Source: Branchiostoma floridae (taxonomy: Eukaryota; Chordata; Leptocardii; Amphioxiformes; Branchiostomatidae). From it: a DNA stretch of 64,000 bases. Of this stretch, positions 13,451-26,400 are shown in pieces. The notes under the pieces are model-generated. The model saw only the letters and a program-made list of their open reading frames with translations, was not told the DNA's origin and did not search any database. The stretch lies in assembly GCF_000003815.2 (NCBI RefSeq), contig NC_049984.1:2534227-2598226 (forward strand), given 5' to 3'. Both the position numbers and the translations under genes were made by a program. Every line of letters begins with the position of its first letter. The stretch's first letter is position 1.

Positions 13451-13929
13451 AACCCTGCTGCAACCCTATTCTATTCTCCTCTTTGCTTAGTCTGGCTGCC
13501 ACCTACGTTTTCATTTGCTATCAGACTATTTCTAAACAGAAGCCGAAGAGAGAAAGCGAGACGAAGGAGGAAAATTTGCAAGGCGCCATCTTAGAAACTT
13601 TCAGCCCTTTGTTGCTAACATATAGGATGTTTCTTGTCATCTGCTGTACTTTATTATTTTTTGTTCTGTTCAATCTGCCACAGTTACAAATTAAGTCATG
13701 GGGATTTTCACATAAAAGTTTGCTTGAAATATCAACTTGTCATTTAATTTTTGGCCGGTTGTGTCTGTCCAGAGATGTATGCTGCTGCCTTGCCACTGCC
13801 ACCTGTTTCCACCGAGGTATCGCCCCCCTCCCACTTCTTGGCAAGGACACTGCACACCTGTTTCAACTTGTCCTCTTTGCTCTCCCTGTTGACTTTGTCT
13901 CAAAACTGCTCTCCTGTCTGCTCTGTCTG

Positions 13930-14330
13930 GGTAATGTGCAGTGGCTAACCAGCGTCTCCAATCTGGACTCAAGGACAAGGGTTCCAATCTAAAAAAAAAA
14001 AGACTTTTGAACCACCATATTAAGATGATACAGTCATTTGCATGAGATATGGGCATGACTCTTTTGTCTGGGTAGTGTGCAGCCGCCAACAGTGGCTAAC
14101 CAGCCGTCTCCAATCTGGACTCGAGGTCAAGGGTTCCAATCTCTCAAAAAAACAAGTTTTGAACCACCATAAGTATTATATTATAAGGGTAATTTGTTGG
14201 AGATACTCTTCTGTCAAGAAAAGTGCAAACCCCGCAACGCAGTTCTCAAGAAGCATTGGAATATGTGCTAACAGTCTGCCATCTGGATCTCAAGGTCACT
14301 GGTTCCAGTCCCACAAACCAAGACCAAATG
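13930..14330 (+). repeat. Three tandem copies of a tRNA-like SINE unit
   Basis: CAGTGGCTAACCAGC with CGTCTCCAATCTGGACTC and AAGGGTTCCAATCT recurs near 13940, 14090 and, diverged, 14262. GGTTCCAATC is B-box-like. The units are separated by TTTTGAACCACCATA linkers, period about 150-170 bp. It overlaps the C-terminal part of a chance 214-codon ORF. Confidence 0.7.
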
Positions 14331-14822
14331 TTTGGATTCTGAAATACAATGGGAAGGAGTTGATAGATTTTGTATGACAATCTGAGTGTCCAACGAAGAA
14401 CACATACAAAAGCCACCACTGATGACATCTCTGTGGAAAAGTAGGAATACACTCTAAAGAAATCTCCAAATATTTCTCAATGATAGAAATCGAATTGTCC
14501 TTAGATATATCATTCACCTGGATGTCAACCTTAACCATCATGGAAAAATAAAATGTTCTGTTCCCTGTGTCACACTGTCCCATCCAATGCAGTGAGTCCA
14601 AATTTGATGTTCAAAGACATACAACTGCAAGCTAAAGGTGGAGCAAACTCATTAAAGTTAGCACATTACTCTTCTTTCTCCTTGAGAGCTGTTATAAATG
14701 GCAGGTGTAACAATGAATCCTTTCCACCCAGCATGTCAGAACACTTACCAGGTGGGTAGAGTTTGTAGGGGCAGTGTCTGGCTGCCAAAAGTGCACAGCA
14801 TCCCCTTGTACCAACTTCCTCA

Positions 14823-15204
14823 GGCCACATCAATTTTATTTGTTGTTTCTTGGATTTCCCGACCCTACTTTTTCCGATTTGAAAAAAAAAAAAAACTTTT
14901 CAAATTGATGGCCACACCTTGTGTTGACAAAATTTCACTGCCTCTCCTTTTTCAAATTAACCATGGGCCTTCAAATTCCAGTAGCTGTACGTGCCTATTT
15001 TGGACGGTACGTTTACCATTTTTCTTCTAACTTTGGACTTTGCTACCAGGGACCCCCTAAATGTTGAAAATCTAGGTTTTCCTTTCCGATCTCTCCTACC
15101 CCCGACTTTTTGAAAAGTTTTTTTTTTATATTATTTTTTCGACCGACCGACCCATTTTTTTTTCTGAAAAAATCCGAGAAACAACAAATAAAATTGGTGT
15201 GGCC
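14823..15204. mobile_element. Inverted-repeat element (MITE), 382 bp
   Basis: GGCCACATCAATTTTATTTG at the left pairs with CAAATAAAATTGGTGTGGCC at the right, and TTGTTTCTTGGATTT pairs with AAATCCGAGAAACAA further in. Inner A/T runs also pair. Flanks TCA and TAA could be a decayed TWA duplication, but that is weak. Confidence 0.7.
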
Positions 15205-15209
15205 TAAGG

Positions 15210-16245
15210 GCAGGAAACAGCAACACTCCCTGACAGGAAGACATGCTAAGCTGTTCAGCAAACTTGCTCGGACCAGAGAAGCCAAACAGCAGACACAACA
15301 TGTGGAAACGGCAAACTTTGTGGGATCAGAAAGCTCTGGGCAGTCGGTCAGACAAACATGGCGGGGAAACTTGAAAGGAAAAATATCTGAACCTGTTCCC
15401 TACACTCTTTAAGCTTACCTAACTGCCTGTACTTGACGTGTATGCAAGCTTACCCAAATACACCCCAGCTTGTATCTGGTTTAGGTGTTAAGTGCGTGTT
15501 CCGATGGCTTTGTCGGTGAAAGTGTTCCCAGTCAAGCCTTCCAAATGATTGTAGCAGTATAGCTGAGAAGGGGAAAAAGTTTTATTCTTTAGAATTCTGT
15601 GAGTTCCTTGCCTTTTGCCTTTAAAGTCTTGATCTGGTTCATGTCTTATACTTAGTCTTATGCAAAGTCTTTGAATGCTGAGAGTTGCCAGAGTCTCTGC
15701 TTATTTTAAGTTTGAGAGCGCAGCAGTTATTTTATTGGCACTGATGAATCCTGGCTAATCGTTTCCAAGTTGTTTCGCCAGGGCTGAGATGTACGTTACA
15801 GCTGTGTGTATGGAAAACTGTGACCTTGGAAAATCTCAATTTGGAGGTCAGCCAGGGGTCAGAAATGGAAGCCAAAATTCTACAAATGGAAGGTTTTCAG
15901 ATTTCCAACATCATTTTTCAACATTTTGAAAACTGCAGATAACTTTTAGTAGTACTAATATCTTGATGAAGGTTAGTATTCCAACTCCAAGTGCATGATT
16001 AATAAATACATGATAATAAATCTCTTGACTCTGTAGAGTTTGTCCAATTGCTTGATTTGTTTTGTAGGTGTATTTTTTATCAATATCATATCAGCTCCAG
16101 TAAGCAAGCATCACTGCTTTTCTAAGTTTTCGTCCTTTTTTTTCATTCAAGGCTGAAGTTTGTTCTTTGCAATCTTGGTAAAAACACAGATACCTTGTCC
16201 AACGAAATTGTCCATGGCTATGTTATGGCCTGATGTCTGGTGTGA
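15210..16245. other. No gene recognised
   Basis: AT-rich intron-like or intergenic DNA; nothing beyond short A/T runs. Confidence 0.5.
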
Positions 16246-16254
16246 GTGATTGCT

Positions 16255-16385
16255 AGGAGGGGGTCAGCCTCTACTGTGCTGTGGTCAGTCCAGCACTGTG
16301 CAGTGGTCAGTCTCCACTGTGCTGTGGTCAGCCTCCACTGTGCAGTGGTCAGCCTCTACTGTGCTGTGGTCAGTCCAGCACTGAT
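16255..16385 (+). repeat. GTGGTCAGYCTCYACTGTGC minisatellite
   Basis: Six or so units of about 18-21 bp, alternating CTGTGGTCAG and CAGTGGTCAG. Two overlapping ORFs with repeated CAVVSLH or CSGQPPLC are products of this repeat. Confidence 0.9.
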
Positions 16386-16477
16386 TCTGATTTCACACTA
16401 CATCACTGTGACCAGCTATGCAGACATGCAAACAACTCTGCTTTCTTTGGGGCCTGTCATTGCCTCCATGAAAAAAG

Positions 16478-16635
16478 TAGGTACTGTAAATGCATTTCAG
16501 TTCGCTGGGATTTACTTTTGCGGTAGCTGGAACATAGACTGTATTCATATACAAATGTACTGTAATGGAAAAGTGGTAAAGCGGTCACGGCGAAAACCGC
16601 AAACATAAAACCACCGCGAACATGTCTGCAGTATC
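16478..16635. repeat. Dispersed repeat with TGCGGTAGC / ACCGCAAAC halves
   Basis: TACTGTAAATGCATTTCAGT, then GGGATTTACTTTTGCGGTAG, then AAAGCGGTCACGGCGAAAAC and CGCAAACATAAAACCACCGC. The two halves are partly complementary. I recall similar TTTTGCGGT repeats from other invertebrates. Confidence 0.55.
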
Positions 16636-16699
16636 ATTTTCAGTGTGTCTGTATGTGTGTTTGTGTCTGTCTGTCTGTTTGTAAATAGAGGTAGGAAAG

Positions 16700-17000
16700 A
16701 CTAAGGTCTTTGGGCTGTGTGTGGCCTTCATTAAGTGACAGGAGAGAAGGCATCAGCCTGTAATTTCCCCAGGAATTTGGCCAAGCACAAGAGGTCTACC
16801 CTTCTCTTCTAGATAAGCATGCTGGGTTCTTTAACGTTCAGACGTTTGCTGCCTGAGCGTTTCCCACACATGGGGTCAACGACCCCTCAGCAGGACGAAC
16901 TGTCCCCTCCAGTAGTGTTCAAGTCCTCGGTTAGGGATTCGAACCTACAACCTCCAGGTTTCCATTCTGTCAGGCAGGAAAAGTGAGACTGCAAAGATCA
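16700..17000 (-). repeat. SINE-like dispersed repeat
   Basis: GCTGGGTTCTTTAACGTTCA, then a reverse tRNA-like B-box GGATTCGAACCTACAACCTC. Related TTCTTTAA(C/A)GT segments occur at 58235, and GGTTCTTTAACG-type tails are typical of SINE bodies in such genomes. Confidence 0.55.
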
Positions 17001-17103
17001 GGTCATCGGGACGTTACTAATCACCATGATTGCATACCTCATAACACGATAATATGATTTCCTATCATAGTTTGTATCCCCCTCCTCTCATTACTGGGTA
17101 CCC

Positions 17104-18279
17104 CAGTGTTCTCACCAGGCCTTTTCAGCATAGCGGGCCGATACGCTGTGGGCTGGAAAAATGACGCTGTAAAAAGCCCGCTACGCTGTATTTTCACCCA
17201 GCGTAGCGGCAAAAAAATGGGGGAAAACTGGAAAAATACCGTTGTAAAAATGCGAAAGCACGTGCCAAGCACGCGCCTCCGCTGTTTCAGCTCGAAGGGA
17301 GGTGTTTTATAGCACCCCGCGTACCGCTATCTCGCAGCCCCCACCCAGGACCGCCCCTTGCGCGGCGTGCGTTCTGTACTGTAAACAGAGAACCGGCACA
17401 AAACTTGTAAAAAGTTTCGGTTCAAGTCCGGTTAAAATCGGAACGGCAAGAAACGCTTCTTGGACTTGCACAAAAATAGCACTTGTATACATTCCCTTTT
17501 ATGTTGCAGTATACTTGTAAATCATCTAAAACCTTCCAAAGATCGAGAAATTTGCGTTGAGAAATGACGAAAACATCGTGCGTGCATGCAGGCAGCTAGC
17601 GGTAATGGCGGCGAAAACATCGTAAAATCTCGCAAAAAAATTCTCGCGAGATCTGATGCGTCTCTGTGACGTCAGGGGAAACTAGCGATCTCATTGGTTT
17701 AGGATAAACAACAGCAACGACCGCCATTTTTAGAGCAAATTTTACCGTATTTTACCCCGAAAATTTCTGCCGTTTTGGAGATTTTGCGGGCCCAAAACTC
17801 ATATCAAAAGGAAGCAAAGGTATTCTTGTTGTTTTTACGTCCAACACGTCTTATGTGAACGCATTATTCGTCCGCCGATCGCGAACTTGAAAGTCGGCCG
17901 GGGATTCCCCGTGCCGAGCACATGTTTCTGCGTGTTTTGTTCTGTTTACGATGAAAAAAAATACGATGGAAACAGAGACTGTCAAAGTTGTTTATCTAGA
18001 AAAAGTTGGTGGCAAACCGGACAATATTTATGAGTACTGTTGAGCTGAGTAAAAATTGTTGTTTATGAGTTTTTAGTTGTCTTTGATGCTTTGACTCAAA
18101 GTATCGTTACGTCAAACTGCTACAATTATCGTAGATATGCCCCTAAAAACTGATACAATAAGCCTTCTGAATAGCCTAAAATGCAAGAGCTTCCGGGGGG
18201 CTTCGCCCCCCTGGGGCCCCCTTCGGCGGCCCCCGAACCCCTGCCCCGACGCTGTGAAAAAATCCTGGTGAGAACACTG
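17104..18279. mobile_element. hAT-like nonautonomous transposon, 1176 bp
   Basis: Left end CAGTGTTCTCACCAGG and right end CCTGGTGAGAACACTG are perfect 16-bp inverted repeats, flanked by the direct repeat TACCC (17099-17103 and 18280-18284). CAGTG...CACTG termini suggest hAT. The 5-bp duplication fits the minority hAT group with 5 rather than 8 bp. The inside contains repeated CGCTGTA motifs, a CTTCGCCCCCCTGGGGCCCC hairpin near 18200, and no transposase ORF. Confidence 0.82.
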
Positions 18280-18931
18280 TACCCACTACTCCAGCTGCCT
18301 ACAAACACAGACTGGCAGACCTGAAAGCGGGCTGGGTTGTGGCCAGGCCAGGCATGCTTGACATACACGGTCCTGCCCCAGACTGGTGGGCAGAGTGCCA
18401 GTAAAGCCTCACAGCGCTGGGGTCTCCCCTGTCTACTGAAAGATCAGGGATTCCCCTCCAAACTTGGGCGTAGGCAGACTTACTTTCTTGGCTCATTACC
18501 TTCGCCAAGTAGGTTATATTTTGGGGCACCTTTTTGTCTGTGTGGTCACTAATATAACTCTGGAATTGCTGGAATGGTTTTTGTGATGAAATCTAGAAAT
18601 AGATTAGATTTTGGGCGAAGTTGTTGGAATTTTCCTCTTAGCCTTTTGATAGATGTTTGTATTTAAAAATTTCTGAGTCTGGAAACCAATTAGATTAATT
18701 GTTATGGCCTTATAAGTATCCTGTTTCTGTCTCTTTTGAAGTGTTTTCAGATCAAATGTCAAAACAGATTAGAATTGAGGGTGTCAATGTTCAACTGTTA
18801 ACCTGAGAGATCCTCAAATAGCCTCGTTGGGATAATAGACCGGATGGTTCAACAGTTGTCAAGTAAAATATCAATCAAAGACAGATTTTTAAACTATGAT
18901 AAAGAATTATGAGTGTTATAACTATTATTAC

Positions 18932-19838
18932 TAACGTCTCCGGTCCTAATTCCGACCTATGTTCTACACGAACGCACACTTGTGTTGTAAATGTGCACTT
19001 GACACAAAACCCTTGTGAGTTGAGCTTTCATCTTGTACTGTGCATATCACCGTGATTAAAGCTTGACAGGCGTGTGTTTTTCTCAAGTGATGCGCTTTGC
19101 GTCGGAGCATTACATCTTGCGGGAGCTACAGATGGTTTTTGGTTCATTTGCATGTGGAACGTTCCATCGCAAAAGTGTGTGCCCTAATCCGGAACTGTGC
19201 AACTACAGTGTTATTTCTGGACACAGTCAAGCATTTAAAACACCGAAACTACAATTGAAATACTTGATAACTATATTTCTTTCGAAAACAGCGCTCAGTC
19301 TTTTCATTCCGCCAACCGGTGCGGCGCGATTTAATGCAAAATGGTATCGACGCCGTGTTGTTGTTTACGTTGTGGTGGTCACATGACTTCGTATCACGTG
19401 ATCGATAAAAATGGCGGACTCGAAGATGCTTGAAAAAACGTACGTCGTGTTAGCTCCGATTATTAAGCAAGAAAGACGCTATCATGACAAAGGTGTAGCT
19501 TGTTGTAAAGTTTAACTATCACTGTTTATACATGAGGCGTCATGCAGGGATGTTAGGTACTCTACACTGAATAATTCAGCCGTGTTGAAGGCCATGTTCG
19601 TAAGCTGTTCGCTCGTCAACTCCCACCACAGCGGTAAAATTCAAGCAAATTTTCAAGCGTTGGTTGTTGGTGGTTTCGAACTTAAACAGATGTTTTTACC
19701 CTGTGGTATTCAAGAGAGTGTCTTAGTCAACTGTCACAGCCCATATCATGAATGGGCACTCATGCGTATCGCAGCACTGCTCGTTTTTCCAACTAGTTCG
19801 GGATTAGGCATGGGTCGGAATTAGGACCGGAGACGTTA
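18932..19838. mobile_element. Inverted-repeat element, 907 bp
   Basis: TAACGTCTCCGGTCCTAATT plus CCGACC at the left is matched by its reverse complement at the right, ending GGACCGGAGACGTTA. The interior is mixed AT/GC with CpG-rich parts (ACGTGATCGATAAAAATGGC near 19396) and only short ORFs (up to about 107 codons, no recognised domain). No clear target-site duplication, so superfamily is unassigned. Confidence 0.75.
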
Positions 19839-19839
19839 T

Positions 19840-22320
19840 GTAATATTTACACTATAACATCCGCTACTATATAATTATTGCTCTGTCAGTGTGAAAAATC
19901 GCTTGAGCCAATATTGAGGTCATGTGAATTTTCCCTGACCTTGAAGGTTCTAAAGCCTTTCTTTAAAAGCACTTTCCCTTTTGATGGGAAGACTAAAAAA
20001 GGAAACTGGCTCTTGGCAAGGCCAGAAGGGAAGCTTTCCTTCCTGCCCTCCTGTGTGCCTGACTGCTAAGCTTGTTTCACAGATGCTTAGCTCCTCAAGA
20101 ACTGGATGTGAAGGTCAAGTGTATAGCCACCCTGCGACCTTGTACTTCCTGCTCTGTGACCCCCACCTACAGCAAAGAGGTCACCATGCCCCCCTCCCCC
20201 ACTTTGACAGCCTTACATGGTGCCAAGGACAAAAAATTGAAATTGGTCCATTTTAGCTCATTGAAAAGCTGCGGCCATGAGAAAAACTACAATGTCATCT
20301 AGAGTAGGATCAATGTTTCAATATGACTTTCTGCTTTGGCCTTGATAATGAGTCAAGGACATAGAAATGTATTGTTGTATGCCTAGCCTTGAAGGTCAAG
20401 AACATGTATTGTTCTAATGTATACTTTTGAAGGGCCCTTTTTGTTACCTTTTGCAACACCAGAAAATTGAAGAGTTTTGCCTTAACAAGGATTTTGCAAC
20501 ACATCTTGCTTTGTGAATCCCTCTGATTTCTCTCCCAAACCACACCAGTAAAGGAAAACGCGACAGTGTCCCTAATCCCTTGAACACACTTGTAGCCACA
20601 CAACTTTGTTTCCCGTCTCACACCTCCTGAATAGCCACAGTGTGGCGGTGTTTGTGTCACGTCCACAGCTCATCTCGCCACATAAGCCTGGACACAAATA
20701 TTGTGGCAAGTGCAGGGGAGGTGTGTGATCTTTTTTTATAAAACAAGGAGGACTTGTTCTCTGTGGAAATAGTAGTAATTTTCGTTACGACTGTTGTTTG
20801 AGACAACATTAAAAACAAGCCCGACATGTGTATTTTATTGAACCCCAACAGTTTTTGATACCTTTCGTTCCTATTCTTATATCTTGCCAATCTTTGCCAT
20901 GCAATTTGCATAGAGGTGCTAAGGGATTTAGGGCTATTTTATGCACTCAAAAATAACATTTTCAATGCATTTCCTGATACCTTTTTTTTTTTTATTATAG
21001 ACAGAAGTCATTTGTCCATAATGAAATTTTTCTTGATCTTTGAAAAATCAGGATTGAATTAAGAAATGGACAGAAAACAAAATAGGAAAATTGAAGATAA
21101 AGTAATTCAATCAAGTAGATATCACAACAATGTAACCAAAACCACGGTATCGATCCCTGTTGCTTAGCGACAGCGGGGAAACCCCTGATTGATCATCTGA
21201 TTGGTCATCCCTGAGTTCCCCTCATTCCAGCCTTAATTCTGTGTTATCTCTTTGGAATTCCCCGGTGCCTATTTGGTACAATAAGCCTGTCAGCAGCTTG
21301 CCCTGTGGTATTTGCACAAGCATGCAGCTCCTACACACACCCCTCCATGTAAGGACACTGTCTAGTTAGCCCTGATGAACTGTTAATTGCTTTTTAATGA
21401 GGCGTTTCCATCATGATCAGAAAGGCCCATCCCCGTAGGAGGGTATTGGGATTTGGTGGGTGTTTGGAGAGTTGTCTAATGAAGTAGTCTGTGGCTTGGG
21501 GGAGTCATTCAAGTTGATTGTTTGTTTGTTCTGCAAATTACCATTGTTTGTTTTGATGGATTAGCAGCTGGAAATGCTGTGCTCAGAAGCAGTTTAAAAC
21601 ACAAATCAACTTATAAACAAAGTAAAACATTGGTATACAGCATGTCAAATATCTAAGAGAATTTAAGTTAAATAACAACTATTTAAATCTATTGGCCTTT
21701 CCACAAGTATTTCAAAGGACTTTTTTGATTATTATAAATTGATACGTCAATGAAAGTAAGACATCCAGTTGACAACTAATGTCTAACTTCAAACAATATA
21801 GCAGTCAGTGGCACCCAGTTCTTGCAATTTCATTTTGTCCCTCGAATATGTAATATCCAGTTATATCAAACTCAGTTCATTGTTAGTAAATTAAGTGTAA
21901 GTTTAGGTAAGAGACACATTGATACACTGACATTGGAAACAAGGTATGCTAGAGCTATGTTAGAACAAACAGATTCCAAAGAGAGAAGTGGTCGTTTAAG
22001 TTATTCCTGGTCTCAGAGGAACATTAACGGGAACGGTGGAAATCGCTGGCTGCTATTCCTGGTTTGGGAGCAAACATGGGGAACTTTTGAAGCTGGGATT
22101 ATCTTGGTCTTAAAGATAGTGAAAGATTGGAAGAGTGATTTTTGTACAAACATATGGAACAGTAAGAGAAGAGCATTTATGGAATCTTCAGACATCTTGG
22201 TTTCTTTCTTTAGAATGGACCTGACACTTGCCAAGTTGGGAGGGATAAACCTTTACTTTCTTAAACTAAAGCAGACTTAGACAGATCTGTAGACATCTGG
22301 CATATTGGTACCTGTTGTAT
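19840..22320. other. No gene recognised
   Basis: AT-rich. A 152-codon open frame at 21822-22280 has no ATG at its start, AT-rich codon use and no recognisable domain. Confidence 0.5.
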
Positions 22321-22325
22321 TATAG

Positions 22326-22434
22326 TGCCAAAAACAGTCATGCTTGTCATGTTGCATACAGAATGCAATGAATTATGTGATTGTATTAATATTACATTCT
22401 GTATTCAAAATGACAAGCATGACTGTTTTTGGCA
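22326..22434. mobile_element. Palindromic MITE, 109 bp
   Basis: TGCCAAAAACAGTCATGCTT and the following GTCAT pair with ATGACAAGCATGACTGTTTTTGGCA at the right. An imperfect inner arm (ACAGAATGCAAT with ATTACATTCTGT) leaves a loop of about 20 bp. The three short ORFs overlapping here are by-products of the palindrome. Confidence 0.75.
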
Positions 22435-22439
22435 TTGTT

Positions 22440-23212
22440 CCTTCCATGTCTCCAATGAATCATACAGATTCATATTTCCCATCTGTTTTTCTTACTATGA
22501 AGAATCCTGATGTTTTTGGCATTGGTGGTAGATCGTACACTGCAGCTGTTTTAGGAATTATAAAGGAAGACATCCCCGCCACTGGTGGGTTTTGAACAGG
22601 GAAGTAAATTTTCACAGCGCCCTGCGGTGAACACCTGGCTTCTGTCTCGGCTGGCGGCCATAGCTGCTCGCTGATGTCAGACTTATTTCACTTCTCCTCC
22701 TTCTTTTTCTGCAAGTCAGCAGAATTTTTTGTGTTCATATATTCTGTCTGTATGCCAAGGTGGTGAAATTCCATATCTAAAGAGTCGTTCCACTTAAAAA
22801 AGAAACCGTCCATGAGTTTGAGGGAGAGTTGAAAAGATTAATTAAATTGTTTCTAAGGGTAATAAAGACATAGATAAGATTCGTCACCCATTGATGTTCT
22901 TAGTGTGATATTCTGAACTAAAGAACTCTTAAAAAGGAATATCATGGCTCCCACAAGTGTACTCATGGTTGTGTCAATACCGGCAAGCAAATGAGCTACT
23001 GTGTATTTCATTATTGAGTTGTCAGATGGCTGGTTGTCCTGTTCCAACTCTTTCTAGTATATCTCTATTACAACTACATCTACAGTAGTACATATCAAGT
23101 CAACGTGTTGAGTCTAGCGTGTCATTGTATGAAGGAATGATCAAATGAATGAATGAATGAAGATAGGAATGATTCTTAAGTCTAAGCCTTCCTCCTCCTT
23201 GTGTTTCCACAG
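22440..23212. other. DNA just upstream of exon A
   Basis: 22590-22690 is GC-richer (CACAGCGCCCTGCGGTGAAC) but shows no propeptide-like frame. The stretch before exon A carries GAATGAATGAATGAAGATAG and then the pyrimidine-rich acceptor tract. Confidence 0.5.
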
Positions 23213-23423
23213 AAAGGAGTCTTGAGAACCCCCGAGCAGGACTACTTCATCGAGCCCCTCCACCCCGACATGGCCAGGAGAAAAAACGTCACCACCCCTG
23301 GGGGCACTCCCCACCCCCACGTGCTGTACAAGCGCTCCACCTCCCGACCCCCCAAACCCAGCAAGCTCCACAAGCACCACCGCAGGGGGCACCGCCAGCA
23401 CTACTGTGGCAGGAAGAAGAAAT
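23213..23423 (+). CDS. ADAMTS16/18: Exon A: propeptide, ADAMTS16/18-like
   Basis: Late propeptide exon, residues 1-70 plus one base of codon 71. Acceptor is gtttccacag and donor is gtaagt. It opens with [19 protein letters not shown], matching the family propeptide pattern of a short loop followed by FxIx[11 protein letters not shown] (residues 34-42) matches HPHVLYKR of vertebrate ADAMTS18 and contains a minor basic site. A basic, His-rich stretch then leads to HYCGRKKK, where Cys65 is the conserved propeptide cysteine. There is one N-glycosylation sequon, NVT at 25-27. Third positions are strongly G/C, unlike the flanks. The frame starts at phase 0, so the previous exon must end on a complete codon. 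That exon was not located. Confidence 0.95.
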
Positions 23424-26400
23424 GTAAGTTTTTATTTGATTATGATTTGAAATGTGGAAAGTAAAACTGGTGTGTTGGTGAAGTGGTTAGAGAGTTTATC
23501 ATGCATTTCGTAGGTCGTGACTTCAATCCCCGGCCGAGTCATACCAAATGCTTTAGAAATGGCTCATGCTGCTTTCTCTGCTTAGCACTCAGCAATTGGT
23601 TATGATTTGAAATGTGGAAATTAACACTGTTGCTTTGGTGAGTAGAAAGTTCACCATGCAGTTTGTAGGTTGTCGGTTCAATCATCAGCTGAGTCACTCC
23701 TAAGACTTTAAAAATTGTACACGCTGCTTTCTCTGCATAGCATTTGGCATTTGAGAAAATTTTTTTTAATCAAATACACTCCTCTACTAGTGTACTAGCC
23801 CCACCCCTCTCCTCTCCTCTCCTATGCAGTAATTGCACAAGGCTGTGTGGCCCAAGGGCTATTGAAACAGAGATAGGTTACACCAAAGGCACCAATTTAT
23901 GATGCAGGACAACTATAACTTAAAAAGTTTAGAGAGGAGCAAAGGTAAGGTAATTAAGGTTTTGAAGCAAGATGCAAAAGTTTAGGAGAAGTACTTCAAT
24001 GACTCATCTCACAGTATCCTCAACTGTACTGTTATACCCCCTTTCCACTAGGACGGCGCCTTTGCCGCGCTCTCTCTGCGACCTCAAATTTTACAGATCA
24101 CTCAACGAATTGTATTGAAAAAAACAACAAATCTTTTTACACTGTGTGCATTTTCTCGGTCATACTTTGTATTTTGTATGATATGCCTATTATGAAAGTG
24201 AAGGTTACACATGTCCTATTTAGGTCGCAGTCAGAGCGCAGCACAATCGCCGTCTAGTGGAAAGGGGGCCTCAGACACAGGCAGAGCTTCTGCTGTGTGG
24301 GTGGAGGGTTCTGCATTGGAAGCGTTTCCACTTATTGATTCCACCTGACCCGTTATAGCCCCAGATTATACTTAACGCACAACCTGTCTGAAGTTCTGGC
24401 TAAACAAGCCGTGTTTTGTCTGGTTTTTACTCGGCTATTATCATGCAAAATTTTACAAAGACGTGAGGTTCAAGAGGGTAGGTTTTGCTGATGAAGGCAG
24501 TCTTTCTTCTTCAAGTTTTTTTTATCCTGACAAAGATGTTCATAACTGTGAAATGCAGCCATCCCTGGATAAGAGAGACTTGTTAGGCCATGCTTATTTA
24601 ATTCATCAATGAAAAAAAAGATGATAATATGGCCCCTTTGGTCAGTAATGACCATGGTAAGATCCAAATTGACGATTAATGCTAATTAAAAAAATAGATG
24701 CTATAGGCTTGGCCACAGCAGTTTCATTTGTTGATTTGCAGATTAGAAAAATTGCTGAGCTCAAGGTTCAACATGAAAATAGAGTCCACGGGGAACGTTT
24801 ATACTTTGCACAAAGTTTCAGGATAGGGAACATAGTAATATTCAAGTATTCCTCCCTGCCCTCTGCAGTTTTACTTGCTAAATTTTTATGTAAAAATGTT
24901 TAAGAATTGAAGAGTAGGTCTGAGTGGCCTTTACATGAAGCCATGGCCTGTGTTCAGCAGGGAGGCTGGTTGTGTAGATATAGCAGTACAGAGGTTACGG
25001 TGAACGCCATTGTTCCATTGTTGGAGCTAACACAGGTAAAGTCAGCCCAATCAGCCGCGACTAATCGTCCATACACACCTTTCCACTTCGCGCACCTGAA
25101 CAATACCTCCCTATACCTCGTCTCAAAGCGCAATCCCAGCTTTCGCTCACGGGTCGGTTGGCATCGGAAGACGGCCTTTCCGCTGGATAAGAACGTCATT
25201 GTTTGCCGGGCGAGAAAGTGACAGTAAAGTCATATATCATCGCCCCAAATGTGGTGTAATTATGGGATTGGATTCTGACAGTGTTGCTTTCATGAATGTT
25301 TTCTGTCTTGCTGCGCTTGTAATGATACTGTAATCCCACCATATATCATGTGCTATTGATACAAGTAGGGGCTGTTGTCTATACGTACTTCATGGACACA
25401 AACTTCTACTGCTGTTTTGTGATGGTTTTATGTTATTGTTGGAGGAAAAGGTTTCAGTGTGTTTTGAATTCATGGTTTTAACTTAAATAATTATGTAGTG
25501 CAGTAGTTGTGGTGTTGTGAATTCACAGTAAATTTCAGTTACTGAGACGAATTTTTTTAGAATAATGAATTAAAACCTTTTGAATTCAATACAAGTAAAA
25601 TTTTTTTCATGCAATGTGCAGTGTTTTCGACATTTCATTGACAGTTCATCAAAGATCTTTATGTGTTCTTAAACCTGACATGTGGCAAGATCAAGACCCA
25701 GAAAAGTGGTCACTTGTACAGATTTGACAGGTGGTCCTTCTGTACAGGTGGTCACTAGTACAGTTTGACTGTATATATCAGAAACTGGTGTATTGATTGC
25801 ACTTGCCTGGTAGCTTGCACAGTCAGGACCTTGGCAAATACCAAGCTTGAAGGGTCCAAACTGAGATCAAGAGCACAGCAAACAACGTAAATAGGCCACT
25901 TGAGGATGTTGACCTCTTCAGCAGCAATAGCCTGAACAGTCACTGTTACCATTGAACTAAGCTAAGAAATTCTTGTTCTTAATCCTAGCTTCCTTGGCTT
26001 GTGGTATTGCTATGTAAGACATAATCTTAGGGCAAATGATCATAGCAAAGAGGCCTTGATAGCTATCAAAATCTTGTCTGATTTGGACCAAAGTCCGTAA
26101 AGTCGCACTTTTTGCACCTCAGGTTTGCACAGCTGTGACACACTTTTCCTCCTAGACGCATTTAATCTGCGATTAAGTCCGTATTTCTCGCATTTTCTTT
26201 CTATCTACTCTAGGACCATATTTTAAGGAGTAGATCCTTATCTGGGTTGTGGCAAAGTTGCTAGGGCATTGTGGCGAGTTTAAACTGTTACAGTACACGT
26301 CTAGAATTGACACAGGTGTGGCGCAGTTCCTTCAGTCTCCTTAGACACAATATCAGAGAAAAGAGAAGATTGTTAGAGTGTCAAGGTTGTTGCAACATTG

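Noticed and set aside
13348-13992. Longest gap-free ATG ORF, 214 codons, + strand
   Set aside because: It begins within a diverged tandem-repeat copy and ends in a tRNA-like SINE, is overlapped by open frames on the other strand, and shows no domain or coding-like base composition.
21822-22280. 152-codon open frame
   Set aside because: No ATG at the start, AT-rich codons, no recognised domain, no clear splice context.
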